A DNA stretch of 64,000 nucleotides, taken from Actinophytocola oryzae. Lineage in GTDB: Bacteria; Actinomycetota; Actinomycetes; Mycobacteriales; Pseudonocardiaceae. Position numbers and translations under genes: made by a program. Location: NCBI RefSeq assembly GCF_004364325.1, contig NZ_SOCP01000018.1, forward strand, positions 124,001-188,000. Direction: 5' to 3'. The notes beneath the pieces are model-generated. The model had not been told where the DNA came from. It saw only the letters and a program-made list of their open reading frames with translations, and did no database searches. Shown here in pieces: positions 18,808 to 26,463 of the stretch (within the stretch, counting starts at the first letter, position 1; each line of letters begins with the position of its first letter).

Positions 18808-18835
18808 TTGACTCTGGGCGCGCGATGGCTACGCT
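18808..18835 (+). promoter_or_regulatory. Sigma-70-like promoter for the DUF485/symporter operon
   Basis: TTGACT (18808-18813) and TACGCT (18830-18835) are 16 nt apart, 33 nt upstream of the ATG at 18869. A GAGAAGGG ribosome-binding site lies between. The divergent cvn operon starts at 18622, so this AT-richer spacer must also hold its promoter. Confidence 0.5.
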
Positions 18836-18868
18836 TTCGCAAGCTTCACCGAGAAGGGAATCCCCACC

Positions 18869-19285
18869 ATGACTCAAGCGTCGGCGTTCTCGCGTGCGCA
18901 GGAGCCGGAGAAATACGTTGCCTTCGAACCCTTGGTAAACGATTTCTCAAGCGGGTTCCCGGACGCCGAGAATGGTGAGCCGGACTTCACCGCGATTCGT
19001 GAGCACCCTGATTTCGTGCGGATCCGCCGCCGGTTGGCACGTTTCATCTTTCCGGCAAGTGGCCTGTTCCTGGCCTGGTACCTGACATATGTGCTGCTCG
19101 CGGCCTATGCACACGAGTTCATGGCCCACCGCATGTTCGGCAGCGTCACGGTCGGTCTGCTGCTCGGTCTCTCGCAGTTCTTCACGACGGTCGTGATCAT
19201 GCTCTGGTACGCGCGTTTCGCGAGGACGAAGGTCGATCCGGAGATCCGGGAGCTGCGCAGGATCGCGGGGGAGACGGAACAGTGA
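18869..19285 (+). CDS. DUF485 membrane protein, partner of the acetate symporter
   Basis: A 138-residue protein with a soluble N-terminus of about 60 residues. Two membrane helices follow, near 66-90 (LARFIFPASGLFLAWYLTYVLLA) and 100-125, the DUF485/YjcH arrangement. YjcH-type proteins are co-encoded with ActP-type sodium:acetate symporters and are thought to be accessory subunits. The ATG at 18869 has an AAGG box about 10 nt upstream. The gene overlaps the symporter by 4 bp (ATGA-type), which supports a functional pair. The N-terminal extension is longer than the E. coli form, as is usual in actinobacteria. Confidence 0.85.
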   Translation: MTQASAFSRAQEPEKYVAFEPLVNDFSSGFPDAENGEPDFTAIREHPDFVRIRRRLARFIFPASGLFLAWYLTYVLLAAYAHEFMAHRMFGSVTVGLLLGLSQFFTTVVIMLWYARFARTKVDPEIRELRRIAGETEQ

Positions 19286-20856
19286 CGGGCGAGCCGGTTC
19301 TCAACGTCAGCATCTTCCTCGCCATCGTCGCGGTCACCCTGTTCGTGGTGTACCGGGTCAGCAGCCGCAACACCACGACCGACGACTACTACGCCGCGGG
19401 CGGCGCGTTCACCGGTCTGCAGAACGGCGTGGCGCTGTCCGGTGACTACCTCTCGGCGGCGTCGTTCCTCGGCATCGCCGGGGCGATCGCGGTCCACGGC
19501 TACGACGGGTTCCTGTACTCGATCGGCTTCCTCGTCGCCTGGCTCGTCCCGCTGCTGCTGATCGCCGAGCGCTTCCGCAACGTGGGCCGGTTCACCATGG
19601 GTGACGTGGTCAGCTTCCGGATGCGGCAGCGCCCGGTGCGTGCCGCCGCCGCGAACGCCACGCTGGTCATCTCGGCGTTCTACCTGCTCGCGCAGATGGC
19701 GGGCGCCGGCGTGCTCGTCTCGCTGCTGCTCGACGTCCGCTCCGGCGGCGGCCAGGCGCTCGTCATCACCGGCGTCGGCGCGATCATGATCTTCTACGTG
19801 TTGGTCGGCGGCATGAAGGGCACTACATGGGTGCAGATCATCAAGGCCAGCCTGCTGCTCGTCTGCGTGCTGATGCTGACGGTGTTCCTGCTCGGCAAGT
19901 TCGGGTTCAGCCTGTCGGCGCTGCTGAACCGTGCCGCGGACAACAACGTGCTCGGCGACCGGGTGCTGGAGCCAGGGGCGCAGTACGGCGCGACGGAGAC
20001 CACGAAGCTGGACTTCGTGTCGCTGTCGCTCGCGCTGGTGCTCGGCGCGGGCGCCCTGCCCCACGTGCTGATGCGCTTCTACACGGTGCCGAACGCGTTG
20101 CAGGCCAGGAGGTCGGTGCTGTCGGCGACGTGGGCGATGGTGTTGTTCTACGGGTGCACGCTGGTCATCGGCTACGGCGCGAGCGCGGTCGTCGGCTCCG
20201 ACACGATCATGTCCGCGCCCGGCAAGGAGAACTCGGCGGTGCCGCTGCTGGCGTTCCAGGTGGGTGGGACGGTGCTGCTGGCCATCGTGGCGGCCGTGGC
20301 GTTCACGACGATCCTGGCGGTGGTGGCCGGTCTGACCCTGACCGCGTCGGCGTCGTTCGCGCACGACGTGTACGCCAACGTGATGAAGGACGGCAGGCCC
20401 GAACCGGGGTCCGAGCTGCGGGTCGCGCGGATCACCGCCGTGGTGATCGGCGTGCTGTCCATGGTGGGCGGCTACCTCGCCATCGGCCAGAACGTGGCGG
20501 CACTGGTGGCGCTGGCGTTCGCGCTCGCCGCGTCCGCGAACCTGCCGACCATCCTGTACACGTTGTTCTGGCGCCGTTTCAACACGACCGGCACGCTGTT
20601 CTCCATGTACGGCGGCCTGGGCTCCTGCCTGCTGCTGATCGTCCTGTCGCCGGTCTTCTCCGGCGGCTCGAACTCGATCGTGAAAGGCGTGGACTTCCAC
20701 GTGTTCCCGCTCAACAACCCGGGCATCGTGTCGATCCCGCTGTCGTTCCTCCTCGGCTGGCTCGGCACCGTCCTGAGCCAGGACGACACGGACCGCAAAC
20801 GCGCCGACGAGCTGGAGGTCCGGTCGGTTACCGGCATCGGTGCACCCAACGCGTAG
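19282..20856 (+). CDS. actP: Sodium:solute symporter, acetate permease (ActP) type
   Basis: A 524-residue SSS-family transporter with about 13 predicted helices. Family landmarks include the early RNTTTDDYYAAGGAFTGLQNG, the sodium-site region GDYLSAASFLGIAGAIAVHG, a conserved GDVVSFRMRQRPVR and, mid-protein, LPHVLMRFYTVPNALQARRS. These match cation/acetate symporters, which import acetate or other short monocarboxylates with Na+. It is translationally coupled to a DUF485 gene, the standard partner. It ends about 50 nt before a hairpin terminator. Confidence 0.88.
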   Translation: MTGEPVLNVSIFLAIVAVTLFVVYRVSSRNTTTDDYYAAGGAFTGLQNGVALSGDYLSAASFLGIAGAIAVHGYDGFLYSIGFLVAWLVPLLLIAERFRNVGRFTMGDVVSFRMRQRPVRAAAANATLVISAFYLLAQMAGAGVLVSLLLDVRSGGGQALVITGVGAIMIFYVLVGGMKGTTWVQIIKASLLLVCVLMLTVFLLGKFGFSLSALLNRAADNNVLGDRVLEPGAQYGATETTKLDFVSLSLALVLGAGALPHVLMRFYTVPNALQARRSVLSATWAMVLFYGCTLVIGYGASAVVGSDTIMSAPGKENSAVPLLAFQVGGTVLLAIVAAVAFTTILAVVAGLTLTASASFAHDVYANVMKDGRPEPGSELRVARITAVVIGVLSMVGGYLAIGQNVAALVALAFALAASANLPTILYTLFWRRFNTTGTLFSMYGGLGSCLLLIVLSPVFSGGSNSIVKGVDFHVFPLNNPGIVSIPLSFLLGWLGTVLSQDDTDRKRADELEVRSVTGIGAPNA

Positions 20857-20907
20857 TGGCAACGAGTCTGTAACGGCGGTGAACACAAGGCCGACACGGC
20901 TCGTGTG

Positions 20908-20937
20908 CCTGGTGGCCGGTAAAGGCCGGCCACCAGG
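20908..20937 (+). terminator. Hairpin after the symporter gene
   Basis: A perfect 12-bp stem (CCTGGTGGCCGG, 20908-20919, pairing with 20926-20937) has a 6-nt loop (TAAAGG). It lies only 24 nt before the next start codon, so it could also influence expression of the downstream gene. Confidence 0.55.
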
Positions 20938-20961
20938 GGAGTGAACCGGGAGTGCGTACAC

Positions 20962-21471
20962 ATGAGTCGAGTTGTGGTAGGTCTGGCGTTGGCCGCGTTG
21001 ATGACGGTCGGACTCGGGGGAGCGGCCGGCACGGCGGGGGCGGCCACGCACCGGGCGGTGCCGGAGGTCATCAAGGTGCCTGCCGGTAACAAGAGAATCG
21101 CCCTCATGCCCGCGACGGGGGTGCAGACCTACCAGTGCACCGCGGGCGCGTGGACGTTCGTGCAGCCGGACGCCATCCTGCGGTACCGGGGTCGCGCCGA
21201 GGTGCTGCACTCGAAGGGGCCGGTGTGGACGGACGTGGCCGACGGCAGCTCGGTGACCGCTGCGGCGCAGGGAAGCTCTCCCGTGCCGAACGCGATCCCG
21301 CAGCTGCTGCTGAAGTCGACAGGCAACCGGGGGCCCGGCCTGCTGGCGGGTGTCACGTTCATCCAGCGTCTCGACACCAGGGGCGGCGTCGCGCCCACCG
21401 GCACCTGCGTCGAGGGTGCGACCGCGTCCGTGCCCTACATGGCCGACTACGCCTTCTGGGCAGCGGTCTGA
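20962..21471 (+). CDS. Secreted DUF3455 family protein
   Basis: A 169-residue exported protein. The signal peptide MSRVVVGLALAALMTVGLGG leads to an AGA-type cleavage near residue 28. The mature part has the DUF3455 pattern: GVQTYQC, WTFVQPDAIL, GPVWTDVADGSSVTA and a closing TCVEGATASVPYMADYAFW. DUF3455 proteins are small secreted beta-rich proteins of unknown activity in actinobacteria and fungi. Two or more Cys residues could form a disulfide. ATG 20962 is used rather than the in-frame GTG at 20941, because GGGAG sits 9 nt before it and the signal peptide begins there. It is bracketed by hairpins, so it is probably monocistronic. Confidence 0.8.
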   Translation: MSRVVVGLALAALMTVGLGGAAGTAGAATHRAVPEVIKVPAGNKRIALMPATGVQTYQCTAGAWTFVQPDAILRYRGRAEVLHSKGPVWTDVADGSSVTAAAQGSSPVPNAIPQLLLKSTGNRGPGLLAGVTFIQRLDTRGGVAPTGTCVEGATASVPYMADYAFWAAV

Positions 21472-21483
21472 CCAGGCGAGTAC

Positions 21484-21528
21484 ATTTGTGCACGCTCCCA
21501 TGAACTCGATCTGGGAGCGTGCACAAAT
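21484..21528. terminator. Perfect 17-bp inverted repeat (terminator and/or operator)
   Basis: The arms at 21484-21500 and 21512-21528 are exact complements with an 11-nt loop, 12 nt past the DUF3455 stop. Each arm contains TGGGAGCG/CGCTCCCA, the half-site of the CebR-type operators of actinomycetes, here in outward order. Termination is the simplest reading. A second role in control of the downstream beta-helix gene is speculative. Confidence 0.6.
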
Positions 21529-21606
21529 TACCCGGCGTTGACGTTCGGTCACCCAACCCTTTACCCTGGCTCAGGCAAACGCTTTCCTGTGGAGAGGGTG
21601 GCAACG

Positions 21607-22761
21607 GTGCCCCGAATCTCACTGCGCCGCGTGACGAGGGCCGCGGCGGTCATGGGTATGGCCCTGGTCGCGAGTCTCGTGCTGCCGGCCCAACAGGCGG
21701 CAGCGGCGGCGTGTGGCAGCGGCTCCTTCAACGCCGAGGCGTACCTGAACGGCAGCACCTGGACGGCCAGGCACGGCAGCACGACCGTCTACACCGGAAC
21801 CGACATGCGCTCGGCCGTGCAGGCGGCGGTGAACAGCCTCACCGCGGGCCGCACGTCCAAGGAACGTGTCGTGGTCTGGCAGGGCGGCACCATCAGTGCC
21901 GGCGCGCGGATCTCACTGCCCAGCTACACCGTGCTCGACTCGTGCGGCACGATCAACGTGACCGGCTCGGGTACCGGCGACCAGGCACCCGTGTACTCCC
22001 GTGGCACCACACAGATCGAGGTGCAGCACCTCTACCTGACCGGCGCCCCGCTCTACGGCATCTTCATGCGCAATGTCACCGACGTCGTGCTCGGCACGAT
22101 CGACATGCGCCTGTCCGGCGGCCTCGGCGTGCGGATCGACAACCGGGGCGACACGAGCGTGCGCAGCCGCAACATCCGCATCGACACCGTGTACGTGTCG
22201 GGCACGGGCACCCACGGCGTCGAGACCTACGGTGTCGACGGCCTGACCATCAACACGGTCACCGCCCGCAACGTCCACGACTCCGGCCTGCTGCTGAACG
22301 ACACCATCAACGCGACGGTCGGCACGGTCGACGCCGAGAACGCGGGCGCGGGCACGGGTTACGCGGCGTTCCGCGTCGCCAACCGCAACGGCCGCATCGG
22401 CAACAGCTACCCGACGAACGTGCGCGTGGGCCTCGTGCGGGCACGCGGCGGCGGGCGCGGCGTGTTCTGCGTGTCGGAGAGCGGCGGCCTGTCGATCGAC
22501 CGCGTGGACATCGCGAACACCGGCAACAACGCGATCCTTGTGGAGAACTGCTACAACGTCACGATCGCGAGCCAGAGCGGGACCGTGTCCGGCGGCGGCG
22601 AGATCCGGCTGGCCGCACGCACGGAGTTCCCCAACAACTCCGACATCTACGTGCAGAACCTGACGGTCACGAACTCGACCATCCGCGAGGACCCGTGCGG
22701 CACCAACACCGTGTTCCGCAACAACACCCTGGTGAACAGCAGCCAGAGCATCTGCGCCTGA
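21607..22761 (+). CDS. Secreted right-handed beta-helix protein
   Basis: A 384-residue exported protein. The start GTG 21607 has GGAGAGGG 8 nt upstream and begins a signal peptide (PRISLRRVTRAAAVMGMALV, cleavage after AQQAAAAA). The mature chain is a series of short beta strands with N/T/G-rich turns (VTDVVLGTIDMRL, NIRIDTVYVSGTG, NNAILVENCYNVTIAS), the parallel beta-helix fold of pectate lyases and related polysaccharide-active enzymes. Catalytic residues cannot be assigned, so it may bind or cleave a polysaccharide. Paired Cys near both ends suggest disulfides. The gene ends 10 nt before a strong hairpin and is convergent with the sortase operon. Confidence 0.8.
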   Translation: MPRISLRRVTRAAAVMGMALVASLVLPAQQAAAAACGSGSFNAEAYLNGSTWTARHGSTTVYTGTDMRSAVQAAVNSLTAGRTSKERVVVWQGGTISAGARISLPSYTVLDSCGTINVTGSGTGDQAPVYSRGTTQIEVQHLYLTGAPLYGIFMRNVTDVVLGTIDMRLSGGLGVRIDNRGDTSVRSRNIRIDTVYVSGTGTHGVETYGVDGLTINTVTARNVHDSGLLLNDTINATVGTVDAENAGAGTGYAAFRVANRNGRIGNSYPTNVRVGLVRARGGGRGVFCVSESGGLSIDRVDIANTGNNAILVENCYNVTIASQSGTVSGGGEIRLAARTEFPNNSDIYVQNLTVTNSTIREDPCGTNTVFRNNTLVNSSQSICA

Positions 22762-22771
22762 CGGGCCCAAC

Positions 22772-22824
22772 GCACTGAAGGACGCCTTCCTAACGCCCAG
22801 CGTTAGGAAGGCGTCCTTCAGTGC
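22772..22824. repeat. 53-bp hairpin repeat, copy B (bidirectional terminator)
   Basis: A perfect 25-bp inverted repeat (22772-22796 with 22800-22824) has a CCA loop. It sits between convergent stop codons at 22761 and 22849. It has the same length and outer arms as copy A at 14992-15044, but here the pairing is complete. It is a strong factor-independent-like terminator for both strands and a member of a dispersed repeat. Confidence 0.8.
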
Positions 22825-22848
22825 ACTCGGGCCGGGTCGCGGGTGGCG

Positions 22849-23556
22849 TCAGGCCACCGGCTCGGCGATGACGATGCGGTTCTCCTCGTAGCCGTCGTGG
22901 CCGCCGACCCAGCGGCCGCCGCAGGTCACGAGTACCAGGCGGTGGGCGCCTTCCTGGCCGAAGAGTTCCTGGGCGCGGCCGGGCAGGTCGTTCTTGTGGA
23001 CCGTGACGAGCTGTGCGACGCGGTACCGGAACGGCCGCCCGTCGCCGTCGACGACCGAGACCACGTCGCCGAGTTTCGCCTGCCACAGCTCGGCGAACGG
23101 GCCGGTCGCGCCATGCCAGTTCACGTGGCCGGCCAGCACGCTCGCGCCAGCCCCACCGTCGAACGGCGCGCCCCACCAGGCCGCCTGCGTGACGCCCGCC
23201 GGCACCGGCAGGACACCGTCCACGACCTCCTGCCGCACCAGAGTCGCCTCGCCACCGCGTGCCAGCCGGACCGTGTTCGACGCCTGCGGCCTGGGAGCCT
23301 CGGGGTTCGGGGTGGCCGCGGCGGGTGGCGGCGGCGCGGGTGGCGTCGTCGGGGCGGCCAGTGGTGACGGGGTCGCGTTGACCAGCGCCCGTTTCACCGG
23401 CGCCCTGGCGGACGCCGACGGGCTGCCCGTGATGGTGCTCGGCTCGGCCGCCACCGCGACCGTCGCGGCCAGCAGGACAGCTCCGACGGTCGCGGGCACG
23501 GCCATCCGCCGCACCAGCGATCGCCTCGGCTGTCCGTGACGGCCGCGCACGCTCAC
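22849..23556 (-). CDS. Class E/F-type sortase
   Basis: A 235-residue membrane-anchored transpeptidase. An N-terminal helix (PATVGAVLLAATVAVA) is followed by a Pro/Ala-rich linker and the sortase beta-barrel. The catalytic His is in SVLAGHVNWHG, the Cys in LVLVTCGG and the Arg in a late strand (ENRIVI). The GTG at 23556 overlaps the stop of the upstream surface-protein gene (GTGA), so the two are translationally coupled. Upstream in-frame codons are not needed. Such actinobacterial sortases attach or polymerise surface proteins; the coupled neighbour is the expected substrate. Confidence 0.85.
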   Translation of the reverse strand: MSVRGRHGQPRRSLVRRMAVPATVGAVLLAATVAVAAEPSTITGSPSASARAPVKRALVNATPSPLAAPTTPPAPPPPAAATPNPEAPRPQASNTVRLARGGEATLVRQEVVDGVLPVPAGVTQAAWWGAPFDGGAGASVLAGHVNWHGATGPFAELWQAKLGDVVSVVDGDGRPFRYRVAQLVTVHKNDLPGRAQELFGQEGAHRLVLVTCGGRWVGGHDGYEENRIVIAEPVA

Positions 23557-24650
23557 ACCCGCTCGCGCTTGCGCAGCACCAGCTGCCACATCAACAGCGC
23601 CCCGAGCACCAGCACGCCGAGGATGCCCGCGATGGCACCGCCGGACAGTGAGCTGTCCATCGAGGCCTGGGCAACGGGCGCATCCGGTGAACCGCCCGCC
23701 GGGATCTTGCTCGGCACCTGCGGCGGCGTGGTCGTCGTCGGCGGCGGGATCGCGGACGCCTGCGCGGACTTCGTCAGCTGCTTCTCGCCGCCGGTGCTGA
23801 TGATGCGCTGTGTGTCGACCTGCACGGCGTCCTGCACGACCGGCACGTCCGCTGGGCTCGCGAGCTTGATGTCGAGCTTCGGCGAGCTGCCCGTCGGGGT
23901 CACCTTCAGCACGAGCGGCGTGGTCTCGGTGGTGGTCACGGTCCCGGTGGTGACGGGCTTGCCGTCCGGGCCGGGGAAGGTCGCGTCGATGGCGTCGACG
24001 GTCACCGCCACGTTCGGAATGCCCTTGCCCGAGGCGTTCTTGACCTCGATGCCCCAGTCACCCGCGACGCCGATGGTCTGCTGTGCGTTCGGCGCGACCA
24101 CGGTGGCCGTCCACGGGCCCCGGTTGGCGGTGGCGTCCGCGGTCAGCGTCTGCACGGCCGTCTGCGCGTTCGCGGGCAGCTTCGCGAGGTGGGCGGGCGC
24201 GTCGTACGCGATGGTGCGGAAGTCGTTGGCCGGATCCAGCTGCCCCGGGTTCTGCGGGCTCGCGGTCCACGTGTGCAGCAGGTGCGCGAGTGCCGAGGCC
24301 TCGTCCGGGTTCTTCGTGTCGCCGTAGCGCAGCAGGAGGTAGGAGATGTTCGCCGCGACGTCGGCGGGAAGGTCCGTGCCCCACTTGGTCTTCAGCGCCA
24401 TGCCAGGCTGGTACAGCTCGTCGCTGTCCGGCGCGACGTAGGCGAACTGCACGCAGAAGACCTGCTTGCCGTTGACCACGTACGAGCCGAGCCAGTCGGC
24501 ACTGTCCGGGTTTCCCTTGTACGGCTGGGCGGGCGTCGTCGCGTACCCGATGCCCTGCTGCACCGTCGCGGACGCCGACGGGGCCCCCATCAGTGCCAGT
24601 CCGGTGACCAGGAGGCCTGTCGTCAATCCCGCGCGCAAACGTCTGGACAT
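23553..24650 (-). CDS. Cell-surface protein with C-terminal membrane anchor (candidate sortase substrate)
   Basis: A 365-residue exported protein. The signal peptide MSRRLRAGLTTGLLVTGLAL is cleaved near PSASA. An N-terminal globular domain includes GKQVFCVQFAYVAPDS and ALAHLLHTWT, reminiscent of thioester (Cys-Gln) adhesin domains, though the Gln is not obvious. Beta-sandwich segments follow (about 180-290), then a PPPTTTTPPQVP linker, a helix (GGAIAGILGVLVLGALLMWQL) and an RKRERV tail. The anchor architecture is that of a sorted protein, but no LPXTG/LAXTG motif is seen before the helix; the stretch there is SPDAPVAQAS. It is coupled to the sortase gene. The function is probably adhesion or envelope decoration. 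Confidence 0.75.
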   Translation of the reverse strand: MSRRLRAGLTTGLLVTGLALMGAPSASATVQQGIGYATTPAQPYKGNPDSADWLGSYVVNGKQVFCVQFAYVAPDSDELYQPGMALKTKWGTDLPADVAANISYLLLRYGDTKNPDEASALAHLLHTWTASPQNPGQLDPANDFRTIAYDAPAHLAKLPANAQTAVQTLTADATANRGPWTATVVAPNAQQTIGVAGDWGIEVKNASGKGIPNVAVTVDAIDATFPGPDGKPVTTGTVTTTETTPLVLKVTPTGSSPKLDIKLASPADVPVVQDAVQVDTQRIISTGGEKQLTKSAQASAIPPPTTTTPPQVPSKIPAGGSPDAPVAQASMDSSLSGGAIAGILGVLVLGALLMWQLVLRKRERV

Positions 24651-24827
24651 GCGTCATCCCCAATCCCCAGAGGGCTCGTGGGAAGCTTTCTGGATCGACC
24701 CCTGTCACGACAAGCCCCCAGCAGAGGGGCACTGCTAGCCCAGAAATACCAACGGTCGCGCGATAACAGTGACTGGACGTGACTGTCGGGGACGTTCCGG
24801 TACGTTCTTCGTGAAACTGGGGAGGCG

Positions 24828-25601
24828 ATGACCGTGGTTGTCCACCACCTGAACTGCGGCAGTATGAAGGTTCCTGGCGGCCCACCGTTGGTGTGCCACG
24901 TACTGGCCGTCGAGACCGGCGACGGGCTGGTGCTCGTCGACACCGGCTTCGGCACGGCCGACATCGCCGACCCGCGTCGGCGCGTCGGGGTTGTGCGGTT
25001 CCTGGTCCACCCGGCGCTCGACCCGGCGGAAACCGCTGTCCGGCAGCTGACCGAGCTCGGCTACGAGCGGTCGGACGTGCGCCACATCGTGATCACGCAC
25101 TTCGACCTCGACCACATCGGCGGCCTCGCGGACTTCCCGGACGCGTCCGTGCACGTGACCGCCGCGGAGGCACGCGGCGCCGTGCATTCCCCGTCACGCC
25201 AGGAGAAGTTCCGCTACCGGGCGGTGCAGTGGGCCCACGGCCCGAAGCTGGTCGAGCACTCGCCGGACGGCGAGCCGTGGCGCGGGTTCGCCGCCGCGAG
25301 CGAGGTCCTGCCCGGGATCCTCATGCTCGCGTTGCCCGGCCACACAAGGGGTCACGCCGCGGTCGCCGTGGATTCCGGCGACGGCTGGATCCTGCACGCG
25401 GGCGACGCGTTCTTCCACCGGGGCGTCATCGACGGCGCCACCCCGGTCCCCGCGGTGACGAAGGCCCACGAACGGTTGGTGGCGTTCGACCTGCCACGCG
25501 TGCGCGACAACCACGCCAGGCTGGCGGAGCTGTACCGCAGGGCGGAGCCCGACCTGACGATCACGTGCTCGCACGACCCGGCGCTGATGCCACGACGTTG
25601 A
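24828..25601 (+). CDS. MBL-fold metallo-hydrolase
   Basis: A 257-residue metallo-beta-lactamase-fold enzyme. The metal motif THFDLDHIGG (about residue 88) is the HxDxDH variant, with later ligands in LPGHTRGHAAV and ILHAGDAFFH. The fold matches lactonase-like or quorum-quenching-type hydrolases (LVDTGFGTADIADP near the N-terminus), but the substrate cannot be inferred. The ATG at 24828 is preceded by GGGGAGG. It is transcribed away from the sortase operon, with a 177-bp spacer that must hold both promoters, and its 3' end overlaps the convergent EamA gene by 41 bp. Confidence 0.85.
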   Translation: MTVVVHHLNCGSMKVPGGPPLVCHVLAVETGDGLVLVDTGFGTADIADPRRRVGVVRFLVHPALDPAETAVRQLTELGYERSDVRHIVITHFDLDHIGGLADFPDASVHVTAAEARGAVHSPSRQEKFRYRAVQWAHGPKLVEHSPDGEPWRGFAAASEVLPGILMLALPGHTRGHAAVAVDSGDGWILHAGDAFFHRGVIDGATPVPAVTKAHERLVAFDLPRVRDNHARLAELYRRAEPDLTITCSHDPALMPRR

Positions 25602-26394
25602 CGCACACGACGACGGCGATCGCGAGCCAGGCCGGCACGTCCAGGTGCTGGCCCAGCACGACCAGCCCGACGAGCGCCGCCAGCACGGGGTTGACGCTCA
25701 TGAAGATCCCGAAGAACCGCGCGGGCACACTGCGCAGCGCCAACAGGTCGGCGAGGAACGGCACGGCGGAGGAGAGCACGCCCGCGGCCAGCGCGCACCC
25801 CAGGACGCCCGCGCTCGGCGGGTGCTGCCACAGCACGACCACACCGACGGGCAGGTAGAGCAGTCCCGACACGGCAGCGGCCGCGGCGGAACCCTGCGCG
25901 CCGGGCAGCCGCTCGCCGACGGTCCGGTTCAGCAGGATGTAGCACCCCCAGCAGACGGCGGCGAGGAGCGCGAGCCCGATGCCGAGGTAGTCGGTGCTGG
26001 GCCGGGGGCGGGTGAGCACGACGACGGCCGCCCCGACGGCGACCGCGCACGCGAGGTCGGCCCTGCGCCGGGAACCGAGCAGCGCGATCGTCAGCGGCCC
26101 GAGGAACTCGAGCGTGACGGCGAGCCCGAGGCCGATCCGCGCGATGGCCGTGTAGAGCGACAGGTTCATGACCGCGAACACGGCGGCGAGCCCGAGCACC
26201 GGCCGCCACTGACCGGCCGTGAAGGCGCGGATCCTCGGCCGTCCGGCGGTGACCAGCACGGCCGCGGCCGTCCACTGCCGCACGGCGACGACCCCGACCG
26301 GTCCCAGCACCGGAAACGCGAGCGCGGCGACGGCGGCGCCGACCTGGTTGGACAGCCCACTGCCGAGCATGAGTGCCGAGCCACGGAGCTTCAT
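25561..26394 (-). CDS. EamA/DMT family transporter (RhtA-like)
   Basis: A 277-residue protein of ten predicted helices in two EamA repeats (for example GAAVAALAFPVLGPVGVVAVRQ; LPVGVVVLWQHPPSAGVLG). It belongs to the drug/metabolite superfamily and resembles threonine/homoserine exporters. The frame extends to 26436, but the ATG at 26394 begins just before the first helix (MKLRGSALMLGSGLSNQVG) and has GAGGAG upstream. It diverges from a LysR regulator across 69 bp, the classic exporter-regulator pair. The exported compound is unknown. Confidence 0.82.
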   Translation of the reverse strand: MKLRGSALMLGSGLSNQVGAAVAALAFPVLGPVGVVAVRQWTAAAVLVTAGRPRIRAFTAGQWRPVLGLAAVFAVMNLSLYTAIARIGLGLAVTLEFLGPLTIALLGSRRRADLACAVAVGAAVVVLTRPRPSTDYLGIGLALLAAVCWGCYILLNRTVGERLPGAQGSAAAAAVSGLLYLPVGVVVLWQHPPSAGVLGCALAAGVLSSAVPFLADLLALRSVPARFFGIFMSVNPVLAALVGLVVLGQHLDVPAWLAIAVVVCVNVVASAPGRAST

Positions 26395-26463
26395 GCCACC
26401 GAGACTCCTCGCCACGGGCGCATGCGCAAAATGCATCCGACACGGGATCTATACGCTGGGGTT

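Noticed and set aside
19105..21552. An 815-codon minus-strand frame opposite the symporter
   Set aside because: His/Arg/Gln-rich antisense shadow with no motif; the plus strand holds clear DUF485, symporter and DUF3455 genes.
21484..22824. Palindromic repeats as a CRISPR array
   Set aside because: Only isolated hairpins occur, with no regular spacing, no spacers and no cas genes.
24828..25601. MBL protein as a specific N-acyl-homoserine lactonase
   Set aside because: The fold and metal motif fit many hydrolases, and the second His of the HxHxDH motif is replaced by Asp. The substrate cannot be assigned from sequence alone.
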